Part shown: one piece after another, positions 44,144 through 56,149 of the stretch
Layout of the letters: every line of letters starts with the position of its first letter
Numbering within the stretch: position 1 is the first letter of the stretch
Source of the DNA: Sphingobium aromaticiconvertens
GTDB lineage: Bacteria > Pseudomonadota > Alphaproteobacteria > Sphingomonadales > Sphingomonadaceae
DNA: 64,000 nt
Assembly (NCBI RefSeq): GCF_037154075.1
Contig: NZ_JBANRJ010000001.1
Span: forward strand, 421,001-485,000
Direction of reading: 5' to 3'
Position numbers and translations under genes: made by a program
The notes under the pieces: model-generated
Seen by the model: the letters and a program-made list of their open reading frames with translations, nothing else
What the model was told of the DNA's origin: nothing
Database searches by the model: none

Positions 44144-46558
44144 GTGGACTCCAATCTTCCTCCCATTCTGAACGACTGGTTCGCGCAGCGCGAATGGCAG
44201 CCGCGACGGCATCAACTGGACATGCTCGCCGCCGCTCGCGCCGGCAACCACGCACTGCTGGTCGCGCCGACCGGGGCGGGCAAGACGCTCGCGGGATTCC
44301 TTCCCACGCTCACCGATCTCATCGATAATCCTGCTGAGGGTCTGCACAGCCTCTATATTTCGCCGCTGAAGGCGCTTGCCGTCGATGTTCAACGCAATTT
44401 GCTAACACCGATAGCGGAGATGGATCTGCCGATCCGCGTCGAAACACGCACTGGCGACACACCATCCGACCGAAAGGCCCGCCAACGCGCCCGCCCACCG
44501 CAGATATTGCTGACCACGCCTGAATCCCTTTCCTTGCTGCTCAGCTATCCCGACAGTTTCATGCTGTTCGACACGCTCAAGACCGTGATCGTCGATGAGG
44601 TTCACGCCTTCGCCACCCAGAAGCGCGGTGACCTGCTTGCCCTGTCGATGGCGCGGCTGTCAGCGATCAACCCTGCGCTGCGACGGGTGGCGCTCTCCGC
44701 CACGGTCGCCGATGCCGACGCCTATCGGGCCTGGATCGCGCCCGATGGCGACATCAACAGCGTGACGGCGGTGATTGGCGAGGCGGGTGCAGAGCCGAAC
44801 GTGACAATCCTCATTCCCGAAGGCTCCGTTCCCTGGTCCGGCCATTCGGGTAAGTATGCGGCCAAGCAGGTGATGGCGGAAATTGAGCGGCGCGGCACCA
44901 CGCTGGTCTTTTGCAATACGCGCGGGCTGGCCGAACTTATTTTCCAGGAACTCTGGTCCGCCAACGACAATAATCTGCCCATCGCCATCCACCATGGCAG
45001 CCTGTCGATCGAAGCGCGTCGCAAGGTCGAATCGGCGATGGCGGCGGGAAAGCTGCGGGCGCTGGTGGCCACCGCGAGCCTTGATCTGGGCGTCGACTGG
45101 GGCAATGTCGATTGCGTCATCCAGATGGGCGCGCCCAAAGGATCGTCGCGCCTGCTCCAGCGCATCGGTCGCGCCAATCATCGGCTCGACGAGCCGAGCG
45201 AAGCCATAGTGATTCCTGGCAACCGCTTCGAATATCTCGAAGCCCGCGCTGCTCTCGACGCTGTGGAGGCGGGGGAGCGCGACGCCGACGACTTTCGCCC
45301 CGGTGGTCTGGACGTCCTCGCCCAGCACGTCATGGGCGTCGCCTGCGCTGCATCCTTTGACGAAGAGGCTTTGTTGGAAGAGGTCCGCTCGGCGCTACCC
45401 TATAGCGGTCTGACAAAAGAGGCTTTCACCAACGTCCTCCACTTCATCGAAGGCGGCGGCTATGCGCTGCGAGCCTATGATCGGTTCAAACGGCTGACCC
45501 GCGATCCCGACGGCACATGGCGCATCTCGCATCCGCGCTTTATCCAGCAGCATCGGCTGAATGCGGGCATCATCGTCGATCAGCCCGCGCTCGCCGTCCG
45601 CTTTGGCAACGGGCGCAAGCTCGGTACGGTAGAGGAGGGGTTCGCCGCCACGCTCAGTCCTGGCGACCGTTTCTTTTTCGCCGGCACCGCGCTGGAGGTG
45701 GTGAAGATGGACACCACCGACCTCATCGTGCGCGCCACCAGCAAATCCGCGCGCATTCCCAGTTGGGGCGGTACCCGCATGGCCATGTCCACGCGGCTGG
45801 CCGAGCGGGTGCGCCATTTCCTGGCCGAACCGGGCGAATGGCACCGCTTCCCCCATGACGTGCGCGAATGGCTGGAGATGCAGAAACTGCGCTCCGCTTT
45901 GCCTCAGCCGGGTCAGCTGATGATCGAAACCTTCCCGCATGAAGGGCGCCATTATATGGTCTGCTACAGTTTCGAAGGGTGGAACGCGCATCAGTCGCTC
46001 GGCATGTTGCTCACGCGCCGGATGGACGCGCAGGGATTGATGCCGATCGGCTTCGTGTCGAACGACTATGCACTGGCGGTCTCCAGCCTGAAGCCCGTCA
46101 CCGACCCGCAAAGCCTGTTCACCGCCGACATATTGGATCATGAATTTGTCGACTGGGTCGAACAATCGAGCTTGCTGAAGCGCGCCTTCCGTGACGTTGC
46201 GGTCATCAGCGGCCTGATCGAACGCCAGCATCCCGGCAAGCGCAAGACCGGGCGGCAGGTCACTTTTTCCACAGATCTCATCTATGACGTACTCCGCAAA
46301 TATCAGCCCGATCATATGCTGCTGAAAGCCGCCTGGGCGGATGCGCGCGCGCGCATGACCGATGTTGGGCGGCTGGGCGACTTGATTGATCGGGCGGCGG
46401 GCACGATGCTGCACATCACCCTTGATCGCGTCAGCCCGCTGGCGGTGCCGGTCCTGATCCTCATCGGCCGCGAACAGGTCGCCCAGCACGCGGTCGAGGA
46501 TGCGCTGCTGATGGAAGCGGAAGCGCTGGTGGCACAGGCGATGCGTATTGACGATTAA
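44144..46558 (+). CDS. Lhr-type DEXH helicase (ligase-associated DNA damage response helicase)
   Basis: The 804-residue superfamily 2 helicase has Walker A APTGAGKTLA (residues 41-50), motif II VDEVHAF, SATVADADAY and motif VI QRIGRANHRLDEPSEA. An Lhr core C-terminal region includes winged-helix and beta-barrel parts. This size is the ligase-associated Lhr-C1 type, usually next to pdeM, an exonuclease and an ATP-dependent ligase. Here those partners are absent locally; pdeM is at 12102. The start is a GTG at 44144. The end overlaps the convergent COG3650 gene by 4 bp. Confidence 0.92.
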   Translation: MDSNLPPILNDWFAQREWQPRRHQLDMLAAARAGNHALLVAPTGAGKTLAGFLPTLTDLIDNPAEGLHSLYISPLKALAVDVQRNLLTPIAEMDLPIRVETRTGDTPSDRKARQRARPPQILLTTPESLSLLLSYPDSFMLFDTLKTVIVDEVHAFATQKRGDLLALSMARLSAINPALRRVALSATVADADAYRAWIAPDGDINSVTAVIGEAGAEPNVTILIPEGSVPWSGHSGKYAAKQVMAEIERRGTTLVFCNTRGLAELIFQELWSANDNNLPIAIHHGSLSIEARRKVESAMAAGKLRALVATASLDLGVDWGNVDCVIQMGAPKGSSRLLQRIGRANHRLDEPSEAIVIPGNRFEYLEARAALDAVEAGERDADDFRPGGLDVLAQHVMGVACAASFDEEALLEEVRSALPYSGLTKEAFTNVLHFIEGGGYALRAYDRFKRLTRDPDGTWRISHPRFIQQHRLNAGIIVDQPALAVRFGNGRKLGTVEEGFAATLSPGDRFFFAGTALEVVKMDTTDLIVRATSKSARIPSWGGTRMAMSTRLAERVRHFLAEPGEWHRFPHDVREWLEMQKLRSALPQPGQLMIETFPHEGRHYMVCYSFEGWNAHQSLGMLLTRRMDAQGLMPIGFVSNDYALAVSSLKPVTDPQSLFTADILDHEFVDWVEQSSLLKRAFRDVAVISGLIERQHPGKRKTGRQVTFSTDLIYDVLRKYQPDHMLLKAAWADARARMTDVGRLGDLIDRAAGTMLHITLDRVSPLAVPVLILIGREQVAQHAVEDALLMEAEALVAQAMRIDD

Positions 46559-47094
46559 GGTCGCTCCGGCCCGTCATCCACACGTGGCCCGCCGCAGCCC
46601 TTCAATGTTCCCTCGCCGAATGCCACCTGCACCCGATCGGCATAGAGCGCGTCGCTCATTCCGTCGCTACACGGTCCCGGCGTCGCCATCAGCGTCAGCC
46701 CCTCGCCAATATAGCGCAGCGCGCGCGGGTCTTGCGTTAGCGTAACGGGCACGGTCAGCGGCGGGCGATCGGGTCGCTCCAGCGTCGCGCGACCCTGTCG
46801 CACCGTCACGGACCAGAAGGGTTCGGTGCCCAGTGCGCGATACGCGACCACGTCGGACGGTATGCGCTTGCGTTGGGGCAGCGCAGCAGCCGGTACGACC
46901 GATTGCGGGCTGGCCTGCACCGTTTCGACCTCGCCACCCTCATTGCGGATGATCGGCACGGATGCCTGCGGTGCGGCATTGGCAGGAATCGGCACGGCAG
47001 CCTGATTCCCGACATCATTGTTGCCGCCATCATATTTCGCGCAGCCGCCCAGCAACAGTATCGCACCCACACCGCTCCAGAAGATGCTCTTCAT
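46555..47094 (-). CDS. COG3650-type lipoprotein
   Basis: The 179-residue protein has a lipobox (LLGGC) and a linker rich in Asn, Gly and Pro. The C-terminal domain has YRALGTEPFWSVTV, GEGLTLMATPGPCSDGMSD and VQVAFGEGTLKGCGG, typical of the COG3650/YajI-like family with two conserved cysteines. The function is unknown; an envelope location is predicted. The ATG at 47094 sits just before the signal peptide. Confidence 0.8.
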   Translation of the reverse strand: MKSIFWSGVGAILLLGGCAKYDGGNNDVGNQAAVPIPANAAPQASVPIIRNEGGEVETVQASPQSVVPAAALPQRKRIPSDVVAYRALGTEPFWSVTVRQGRATLERPDRPPLTVPVTLTQDPRALRYIGEGLTLMATPGPCSDGMSDALYADRVQVAFGEGTLKGCGGPRVDDGPERP

Positions 47095-47234
47095 GCCCGT
47101 CACGTCAGTCCCTTGTCGCTGCGCCGATACATCATCATAGGCGCGAAGGTCAGAATCGGGAAGCACGCCTACCCTTGAAGGCCGGGCTTCGCAGGACCAC
47201 CTTCACGCCCGACCTCTCCCGAAAAGGACTCCCC

Positions 47235-48335
47235 GTGCCCGGACCAAAGCTTTTCGAACCGCTCACCATCGGCAACGCAACGCTTGCCAACCGCATCATC
47301 ATTGCGCCCATGTGCCAATATTCGGCGGTCGATGGCTGTATGACCGACTGGCACGCCATGCATCTGGGCCAGTTGGCGCAGTCCGGTGCCGCCCTTCTGA
47401 CGATCGAGGCGACGGCGGTCGTGCCGGAGGGGCGGATCAGCTACGCTGACGTCGGCCTTTATGACGACGCGAGCGAGGCTGCGCTTGCCCGCACGCTGGA
47501 GGGTGTGCGGCGCTGGTCGGACATGCCGATCGCGATTCAGCTTGCCCATGCGGGGCGCAAAGCCTCGACGGATTTGCCGTGGAAAGGGGGGGCGCAATTG
47601 CCGCCCGCCGATGCCAATGGCTGGCAGACGGTGGCGCCGTCCGCCATTGCCTTTGCCGATGGTCAAAATGCCCCGACCGCGCTGGATATGGACGGCCTTG
47701 CCCGCGTGCGGGATGCTTTCATCGACGCTGCCCGTCGTGCGGCCCGGCTGGGAATCGACGCCATCCAGATTCATGGCGCGCATGGCTATTTGCTGCACCA
47801 GTTCCTCTCCCCGCTCTCCAACCATCGCGAGGATAGCTATGGCGGCAGCCTGGAAAATCGGATGCGGTTTCCACTGGAGATATTCGACGCGGTTCGCGCG
47901 GTCTTTCCTGCCGATCGCTCCGTGACGATGCGGGTATCCGGCACTGACTGGGTGGAAGACGGCTGGGATGTCGAGCAGACGATCGCTTTCGCACAGGCAC
48001 TCGAAGCCCGCGGATGCAGCGCTATCCATGTGTCGAGCGGGGGCCTGCATCCCGATCAGGCGATTCCTGTCGGTCCCAGCTATCAGGTGCCCCTTGCGCG
48101 TGCGGTCAAGCAAGGCGTGACGATTCCGGTCATCACCGTTGGCCTCATCACCGACTTTGAGCAGGCGGAGGCGATTGTGGGGACGGGCGATGCGGATGCC
48201 GTCGCGCTGGCCCGCACCATCCTCTACGATCCGCGTTGGCCCTGGCATGCCGCTGCCCATCTGGGCGCGCAGGTGAAGGCCGCGCCCCAATATCTGCGCT
48301 GCCAGCCGCGCCAGTATAAGGCGTTGTTCGGCTGA
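47235..48335 (+). CDS. old yellow enzyme family NADH:flavin oxidoreductase (YqjM/NamA-like)
   Basis: The 366-residue FMN enzyme has APMCQYSAVDG (YqjM-type cysteine near the flavin), LAHAGRKAS, the substrate pair HGAHGYLLHQFLSP and GGSLENRMRFPLE. Such enzymes reduce activated C=C bonds with NAD(P)H. The start is a GTG at 47235 after AAAAGGA; no ATG fits. It points toward the convergent gyrB. Confidence 0.93.
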   Translation: MPGPKLFEPLTIGNATLANRIIIAPMCQYSAVDGCMTDWHAMHLGQLAQSGAALLTIEATAVVPEGRISYADVGLYDDASEAALARTLEGVRRWSDMPIAIQLAHAGRKASTDLPWKGGAQLPPADANGWQTVAPSAIAFADGQNAPTALDMDGLARVRDAFIDAARRAARLGIDAIQIHGAHGYLLHQFLSPLSNHREDSYGGSLENRMRFPLEIFDAVRAVFPADRSVTMRVSGTDWVEDGWDVEQTIAFAQALEARGCSAIHVSSGGLHPDQAIPVGPSYQVPLARAVKQGVTIPVITVGLITDFEQAEAIVGTGDADAVALARTILYDPRWPWHAAAHLGAQVKAAPQYLRCQPRQYKALFG

Positions 48336-48371
48336 TTTCAGGAAACGGGCGAGGGCGACCCCGCCCCAACC

Positions 48372-51439
<3,068 letters not shown>

Positions 51440-51443
51440 TGCC

Positions 51444-51956
51444 TTATGCCGTGACCGGTCCCAGATAATCGAGCTTGCCCAGCGGTACACCTGCCTGTCG
51501 CAACAGCGCATAGGCGGTCGTGACATGGAAGAAGAGGTTGGGCAGCACGAACCCCAGCGCATAGCTGCGGCCCGTGAAGGTCAGCGCGCCGCCGGGCGTT
51601 TGCAGGATCACCTCGGCATCCTCATGTCCGTCGATCTTTTCGCGCGGCACCGATTCCAGAAAGGCGATGGTGCGGGCGATCCGGTCCTGCAACTCGGGGA
51701 AGCTGCTTTCGGTGTCGGCCATCGGAACGGGGTCCAGTCCGCCGATGCGGATGGCGGCGCCCTTGGCCGTGTCACTGACGAACTGCACCTGTTTGATGAG
51801 GGGCGCCATGTCCGCCGCCAGCCGGGCCTGTGTCAGCGTTGCAGGGTCGATCCCCTGCGCCTCGGCATGGGCCGCGCCCTTTTCCAGAATCGCCGACAGA
51901 ATATGTAGCGCGCGGACCAGCACCGGGATGGTCAGGTCGTACAATTCAGTCGCCAT
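51444..51956 (-). CDS. DUF1993 family protein
   Basis: The 170-residue protein matches DUF1993, a DinB-like four-helix family: YDLTIPVLVRALHILSAIL at the start and SYALGFVLPNLFFHVTTAYALL near the end, with the conserved histidine. The function is unknown. The ATG at 51956 fits the family start. Its 3' end lies next to the SH3-like gene (convergent). Confidence 0.85.
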   Translation of the reverse strand: MATELYDLTIPVLVRALHILSAILEKGAAHAEAQGIDPATLTQARLAADMAPLIKQVQFVSDTAKGAAIRIGGLDPVPMADTESSFPELQDRIARTIAFLESVPREKIDGHEDAEVILQTPGGALTFTGRSYALGFVLPNLFFHVTTAYALLRQAGVPLGKLDYLGPVTA

Positions 51957-51966
51957 GGGTCGGTCC

Positions 51967-53170
51967 TTATTCAATGCCGGTGAAAGTCAGCTTCTGCACG
52001 CGGCGTCCGGTGTTCACTTCGGTTGCGTAGAGATTGCCCTGACTATCGGTAGCGATGCTGTGCAGCCAGGTGAACTGGCCCGCCTGCCGACCGATCCGCC
52101 CTACCGCACCCAATATTTCATGGGTCTGGCGCAGCAATATCCAGACCCGCCCGTTCATCATGTCGGCGACATAGAGATATTTCTGTTGCGGGTCGGGGGA
52201 GAAGGCGATGTCCGTTACCGTATGCGTGCCGCCCGTCTCCGGCGCGATCACCAGGTCGCGCACGAAGGTCAGCGCTCCGTCCTTGCCGCGCTTGATACAG
52301 TTGTGCGCGGTTGTTGTTGCGATCGCAGACGTAGAGGTGCCCGTCATTCGTCGGCACCACGCAATGGACGATATCGGCGAATATCCCGGCCTTGGGATTG
52401 GCGACCTTGCTGGGGTCGACCGCATGGCTCTGGTCAAATGCCCCTTCGCGTACCGGCGCGATCGGCGGCTTGGCATAGGCGCCCCAACGGCCCTTATAAC
52501 GGCCCTTCTCCTCAAAGCCGATGATCCGGCGGTTCGTATAGCCATCGGAAATCAGCACCATGCCGTCCGAATGATTGACGTCGGACGGGTTGCCCAGCTT
52601 GTTTATGTCGTCATTACCGCCGGTCTGATCGCGGCGGCCGATGCTGCTGATATATTTACCCTCGGGACTATAGCGCATGACGACATGATCGCCCCTGCCA
52701 TTGCCGCCGAACCAGATGGTGCCGGCCTTGTCGACGAAGATGCCGTGCAGGCTGGTGGGCCACTGGTTGACGCCCTCAATTGTGGGCGCGCTCGCTGCGC
52801 CACCCCAGCCGCCCTTGTAGCGCCCGTCATTGCCGAAACGCACGACGGGCGGGGCAGGCTTACAGCAGGCGGCGATGGCGGGGCTTTGCGCCAGCCCGGT
52901 GTCGGTGGCGGTCAGCGAATGGGGGCGATGGACCACCCAGACATCGTCGTCGGGTCCAACCGCCACGCCGCTTACCTGACCCAGCAGCAGATCATCGGGC
53001 ATGGCGGGCCAGGCGGCATCGACCTTGAATCGCGGCATTGGCGTGCCCGCAGGCGCAATCTGTTCGAAGGTCAGGTCAACCAGTGCGGTCCGCGGTGCGG
53101 TTTCAGGTGCCGAGGCGGCAGGACTGGCGAGCATCAGTATGGCCAGGGCGGTGGGCAGGGCAGGGCGCAC
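51967..53170 (-). pseudogene. NHL-repeat/peptidylglycine-lyase-like exported protein with a frameshift
   Basis: Two minus-strand frames form one NHL-repeat protein. The upstream frame starts at a GTG (53170, after GAAGGATTT) with a signal peptide. It encodes repeats such as GQVSGVAVGPDDDVWVVHRP, SLHGIFVDKAGTIWFGG and CDRNNNRAQLY, and loses sense at about 52294. The protein then continues in another frame (KRGKDGALTFVRDLVIAPET, FTWLHSIATDSQGNLYATEV) to 51967. One extra base near 52294 explains the change. This is a genuine inactivation, a programmed shift or a sequencing error. The encoded fold is a six-bladed propeller like peptidyl-alpha-hydroxyglycine lyase. Confidence 0.75.
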
Positions 53171-53288
53171 GGGAAATCCTTCTAGCCGTATCGATGGAAG
53201 GCAGCGCCACACTATGCCAGCATTACCGGCCCGATCAACGCTAGTCCCCTTAACGAACGGGGCGCCTCTTGCCCCCCAGGTTAAAAAA

Positions 53289-53322
53289 GACCAGCCGACA
53301 GGTTTTTGCCTGTCGGCTGGTC
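53289..53322 (-). terminator. strong rho-independent terminator after yczE
   Basis: GACCAGCCGACAGG and CCTGTCGGCTGGTC form a perfect 14-bp stem with a 6-base loop. On the minus strand it is followed by TTTTTT, placing it just after the yczE stop. Confidence 0.85.
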
Positions 53323-53342
53323 AGGGGGGTACCGTCAAAATC

Positions 53343-53945
53343 TCATCCCGTGGCGGGTGTGGGCCTTGGGGCTGCAAGGGTGAAGAAGGGCAGGGCATGA
53401 TGCACGATCCAGCCGATCGTCCCTGCATAGAGCAAGGTGCCGATCCCGATCGTCCCACCCAACAGCCAGCCGGTGGCCAGCACTGCCAACTCTATCCCCG
53501 TGCGGACCCGTTTCACCGGCCATCCCGTCCGGCGGCATAGCCCGGTCATCAGCCCGTCGCGCGGTCCCGGCCCCAGACCGGCGCCGATATAGGCGCCACC
53601 GGCAATGCCATTCAACACGATCCCCGCGACCAGCCAGCCAAAGCGCCAGCCCAATCCCTGCGGGTCGGGCAAAAGCATAAGGCTGATATCCACCGCCGTT
53701 CCGATCACCACTATGTTGCAGACCGTCCCGATCCCCGGCTTTTGCCGCAATGGCCACCAGAGCAGCAGCACCAGCGCGCCGATCAGGTTGACGGTCATGC
53801 CAAAGCTGAGGCCAAGGCGCGGGGCCAGCCCCTGATGCAGTACGTCCCAAGGATCGAGACCCAGATTGGCGCGCAGCATCAGCGCCATCGAGAAGCCGTA
53901 AAGGGCAAGGCCCCAGAAGAGCTGGAAAAGGCGGCGGTACATCAT
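53343..53945 (-). CDS. yczE: YczE family integral membrane protein
   Basis: The roughly 200-residue protein has about five transmembrane helices and the YczE/YitT-like segments MLRANLGLDPWDVLHQGL and GAGLGPGPRDGLMTGL. The function is unknown; a transporter is suspected. Starts at 53948, 53945 or 53942 follow AGGAGG; the last two have the better spacing. It diverges from a MocR-family regulator. Divergent MocR (YczR)-yczE pairs are reported for other bacteria, which suggests regulation by the neighbour. Confidence 0.88.
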   Translation of the reverse strand: MMYRRLFQLFWGLALYGFSMALMLRANLGLDPWDVLHQGLAPRLGLSFGMTVNLIGALVLLLWWPLRQKPGIGTVCNIVVIGTAVDISLMLLPDPQGLGWRFGWLVAGIVLNGIAGGAYIGAGLGPGPRDGLMTGLCRRTGWPVKRVRTGIELAVLATGWLLGGTIGIGTLLYAGTIGWIVHHALPFFTLAAPRPTPATG

Positions 53946-53966
53946 CATGGCCTCCTGATCGGTCAA

Positions 53967-53991
53967 AGTGGTATTTTACAAAAGGACCACT
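53967..53991. promoter_or_regulatory. inverted repeat in the yczE/MocR divergent promoter region
   Basis: AGTGGT (53967-53972) and ACCACT (53986-53991) are perfect 6-base arms around a 13-base AT-rich centre, in the 90-bp gap between yczE and the regulator gene. This is a plausible operator for the MocR protein. Confidence 0.5.
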
Positions 53992-54035
53992 ATTCTATAG
54001 CTGGCATTGAATGTGACTCTATGGGAAGGCCTGTC

Positions 54036-55502
54036 ATGTCCACCTCCGCGCTTCGTCCACCCTCGCTCCTTCGCCTGCTTGGCGCCTGGCGTGCGGAAGG
54101 CAATGCAGAGCCTGCCTATCGCCAGTTGGCGCAGGCGTTGCGGATGCTGATTCTCGACGGGCGCATCGGTCTGGACGTGCGCCTGCCGGGGGAGCGCGAA
54201 CTGGCAGGGGCGCTGGACCTTAGCCGCACGACGATTTCCGCCGCCTTTGATCGCCTGCGCGACGAGGGCTATCTGCAAAGCCGTCAGGGGTCGGGCAGTG
54301 TCACCCGGCTTCCGTCCGCTCGGGCAGGAGGCGTGCCGCTTCCCGGTGCCGGGGAGGATCTGGGGGAAGGGATTCTCAACTGGACTGCCGCCGCCTTGCC
54401 CGCGCCTGAGGGAATCGCGCGGGCCTATCAGGCCGCGGTGGAACAGTTACCCGCCTGGTTTGGCGACCTTGGCTACGACGCGCTAGGCCTGCCGCCTTTG
54501 CGGCAGGCGATCGCCGACCATTTCACCGCGCGCGGCTGTCCCACCACGCCGGACCAGATCATGGTGACGAACGGCGCGCAGCAGGGGTTCGCATTGTTGC
54601 TGGGGATGCTTGCCGGACCGGGTGACCGGGTCGTGATCGACCACCCCACCTATCATAATGCGATACTGGCGTTGCAACGCAGCCATATCGTGCCGGTGCC
54701 GGTGGGCCTGCCCGTCAATGGCTGGGACATTGACGCGATGGAGGCGGCCTTTCGCCAGACATCCCCGCGTTTCGCTTATGTAATCGCGGATTTCCACAAT
54801 CCCACGGGCCGCAGCATGGACCCGGCGACTCGCCGTGCGCTGGTGGCCGCCGCTGCACGCAGCCATACGCCGCTGGTGGTGGACGAAACGATGGTGGCCA
54901 TGGGTCTGGACGGAACGTCGCCGCCGCCGGTCGCATCGCATGATCCAACGGGATGCGGAGTCATCACCCTTGGGTCGGCCAGCAAGATTTTCTGGGGTGG
55001 CCTGCGGATCGGATGGATACGCGCCGATCCCCAGACGGTGGCGGGGTTGGGACGGTTGCGGACGACGCTGGACATGGCCAGTCCCGCCATCGATCAGCTT
55101 GCGGTCGCCTGGCTGCTGGAGAATGGCGATGGCCTTGGCGCACGGCGCGACATGCTGCGGGGACGGCGTGACCGGTTGGTCGCGCTGGTCGAAGAGCATC
55201 TCCCCCACTGGCGGGTGGAGGCGCCCGCAGGCGGCCTGTCGCTCTGGGCGGAACTGCCTCGGGGGGAGGGGACGGCGCTGGCTGCGCTGGCGGAAAGTCA
55301 TGGGCTTCGGATCGCACCCGGCCCGCGCTTTGGCGTCGGCGGCGCATTCGAACGGTTCGTGCGCCTGCCCTTCACTCTGCCGGAAGAGCAACTGGAGATG
55401 GCGGTCACGCGTCTGGCCGCCGCCGATACACGTCTCCACGCTCGAAACCCGCGCGGCCGCGACAGCGCCGCCTGGGCGCTGGAGGCTGATCGCTTGATCT
55501 GA
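54036..55502 (+). CDS. MocR/GntR-type regulator with aminotransferase domain (YczR-like)
   Basis: The 488-residue protein has an N-terminal GntR winged helix (PAYRQLAQALRMLILDGRI, LSRTTISAAFDRLRDEGYLQ). A fold-type I aminotransferase-like domain follows, with GAQQGFALLLGML, DFHNPTGRSM and the PLP lysine in LGSASKIFWGG. MocR proteins sense PLP or a PLP adduct and usually control a nearby gene. The ATG at 54036 after GGGAAGG is preferred; 54021 is also in frame. yczE is divergently placed. Confidence 0.9.
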   Translation: MSTSALRPPSLLRLLGAWRAEGNAEPAYRQLAQALRMLILDGRIGLDVRLPGERELAGALDLSRTTISAAFDRLRDEGYLQSRQGSGSVTRLPSARAGGVPLPGAGEDLGEGILNWTAAALPAPEGIARAYQAAVEQLPAWFGDLGYDALGLPPLRQAIADHFTARGCPTTPDQIMVTNGAQQGFALLLGMLAGPGDRVVIDHPTYHNAILALQRSHIVPVPVGLPVNGWDIDAMEAAFRQTSPRFAYVIADFHNPTGRSMDPATRRALVAAAARSHTPLVVDETMVAMGLDGTSPPPVASHDPTGCGVITLGSASKIFWGGLRIGWIRADPQTVAGLGRLRTTLDMASPAIDQLAVAWLLENGDGLGARRDMLRGRRDRLVALVEEHLPHWRVEAPAGGLSLWAELPRGEGTALAALAESHGLRIAPGPRFGVGGAFERFVRLPFTLPEEQLEMAVTRLAAADTRLHARNPRGRDSAAWALEADRLI

Positions 55503-55511
55503 GCAGGGCAT

Positions 55512-55549
55512 AAAAAAGGCCGCGCAGGGTATGTCCTGCGCGGCCTTTT
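55512..55549. terminator. bidirectional rho-independent terminator between the MocR gene and ppa
   Basis: GGCCGCGCAGG and CCTGCGCGGCC form a perfect 11-bp stem with a 6-base loop. It is flanked by AAAAAA on one side and TTTT on the other, so it can terminate both converging genes. Confidence 0.85.
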
Positions 55550-55566
55550 ACGATTCCAATCAGCGA

Positions 55567-56109
55567 TCAGGCCGTCTTCTTGGATGCCTCATAGCGGGCA
55601 ATCGCTTCCAGCGTGATCTGGCGAGCGTCTTCCGCGCCGCCCCACGTTCCGATGCGGACCCACTTGGTCTTTTCCAGATCCTTATAGTGGGTGAAGAAAT
55701 GCTCGATCTGCTCCATCACGATGCCGGGCAGATCGTCCTTCTCGCCGACATCGGCATAATAAGGGAAGGTCTTGTTGTCGGGCACGCATACCAGCTTCTC
55801 GTCGCCGCCGGCCTCATCTTCCAGGTTCAGCACCGCGATCGGCCGGGCGCGCACGACGGAGCCGGGCACGAAGGGCGAGCGCGCGATCACCAGCGCGTCC
55901 AGCGGATCGCCGTCGGGCGACAGGGTGTGCGGCACAAAGCCGTAATTGGCAGGGTAGCGCATCGGCGTGTGCAGGATGCGATCGACGAACAGGGCGCCCG
56001 ACTTCTTGTCGAATTCATATTTCACCGGCTCGCCGCCAACCGGCACTTCGATGATGACGTTAAGGCTGTGGGGCGGATCGTCGCCCACCGGAATCAGGTC
56101 GATATTCAT
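55567..56109 (-). CDS. ppa: inorganic pyrophosphatase
   Basis: The 180-residue family I pyrophosphatase has the Mg-binding signature SPDGDPLDALV and the N-terminal VIIEVPVGGEPVKYEFDK region. It drives biosynthesis by hydrolysing pyrophosphate in the cytoplasm. It ends just after the bidirectional terminator. Confidence 0.96.
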   Translation of the reverse strand: MNIDLIPVGDDPPHSLNVIIEVPVGGEPVKYEFDKKSGALFVDRILHTPMRYPANYGFVPHTLSPDGDPLDALVIARSPFVPGSVVRARPIAVLNLEDEAGGDEKLVCVPDNKTFPYYADVGEKDDLPGIVMEQIEHFFTHYKDLEKTKWVRIGTWGGAEDARQITLEAIARYEASKKTA

Positions 56110-56149
56110 TAGGTACTGCCTTCACATGCGCGGGTTGCGGTGCGGGTGA

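Noticed and set aside
44144..44160. Alternative upstream start for the Lhr helicase
   Set aside because: No in-frame ATG with a ribosome-binding site lies upstream; the GTG at 44144 gives the family N-terminus.
48336..48371. Terminator between the OYE gene and gyrB
   Set aside because: The GGGCGAGGGCGACCCCGCCCC sequence pairs poorly and has no T-tract on either side.
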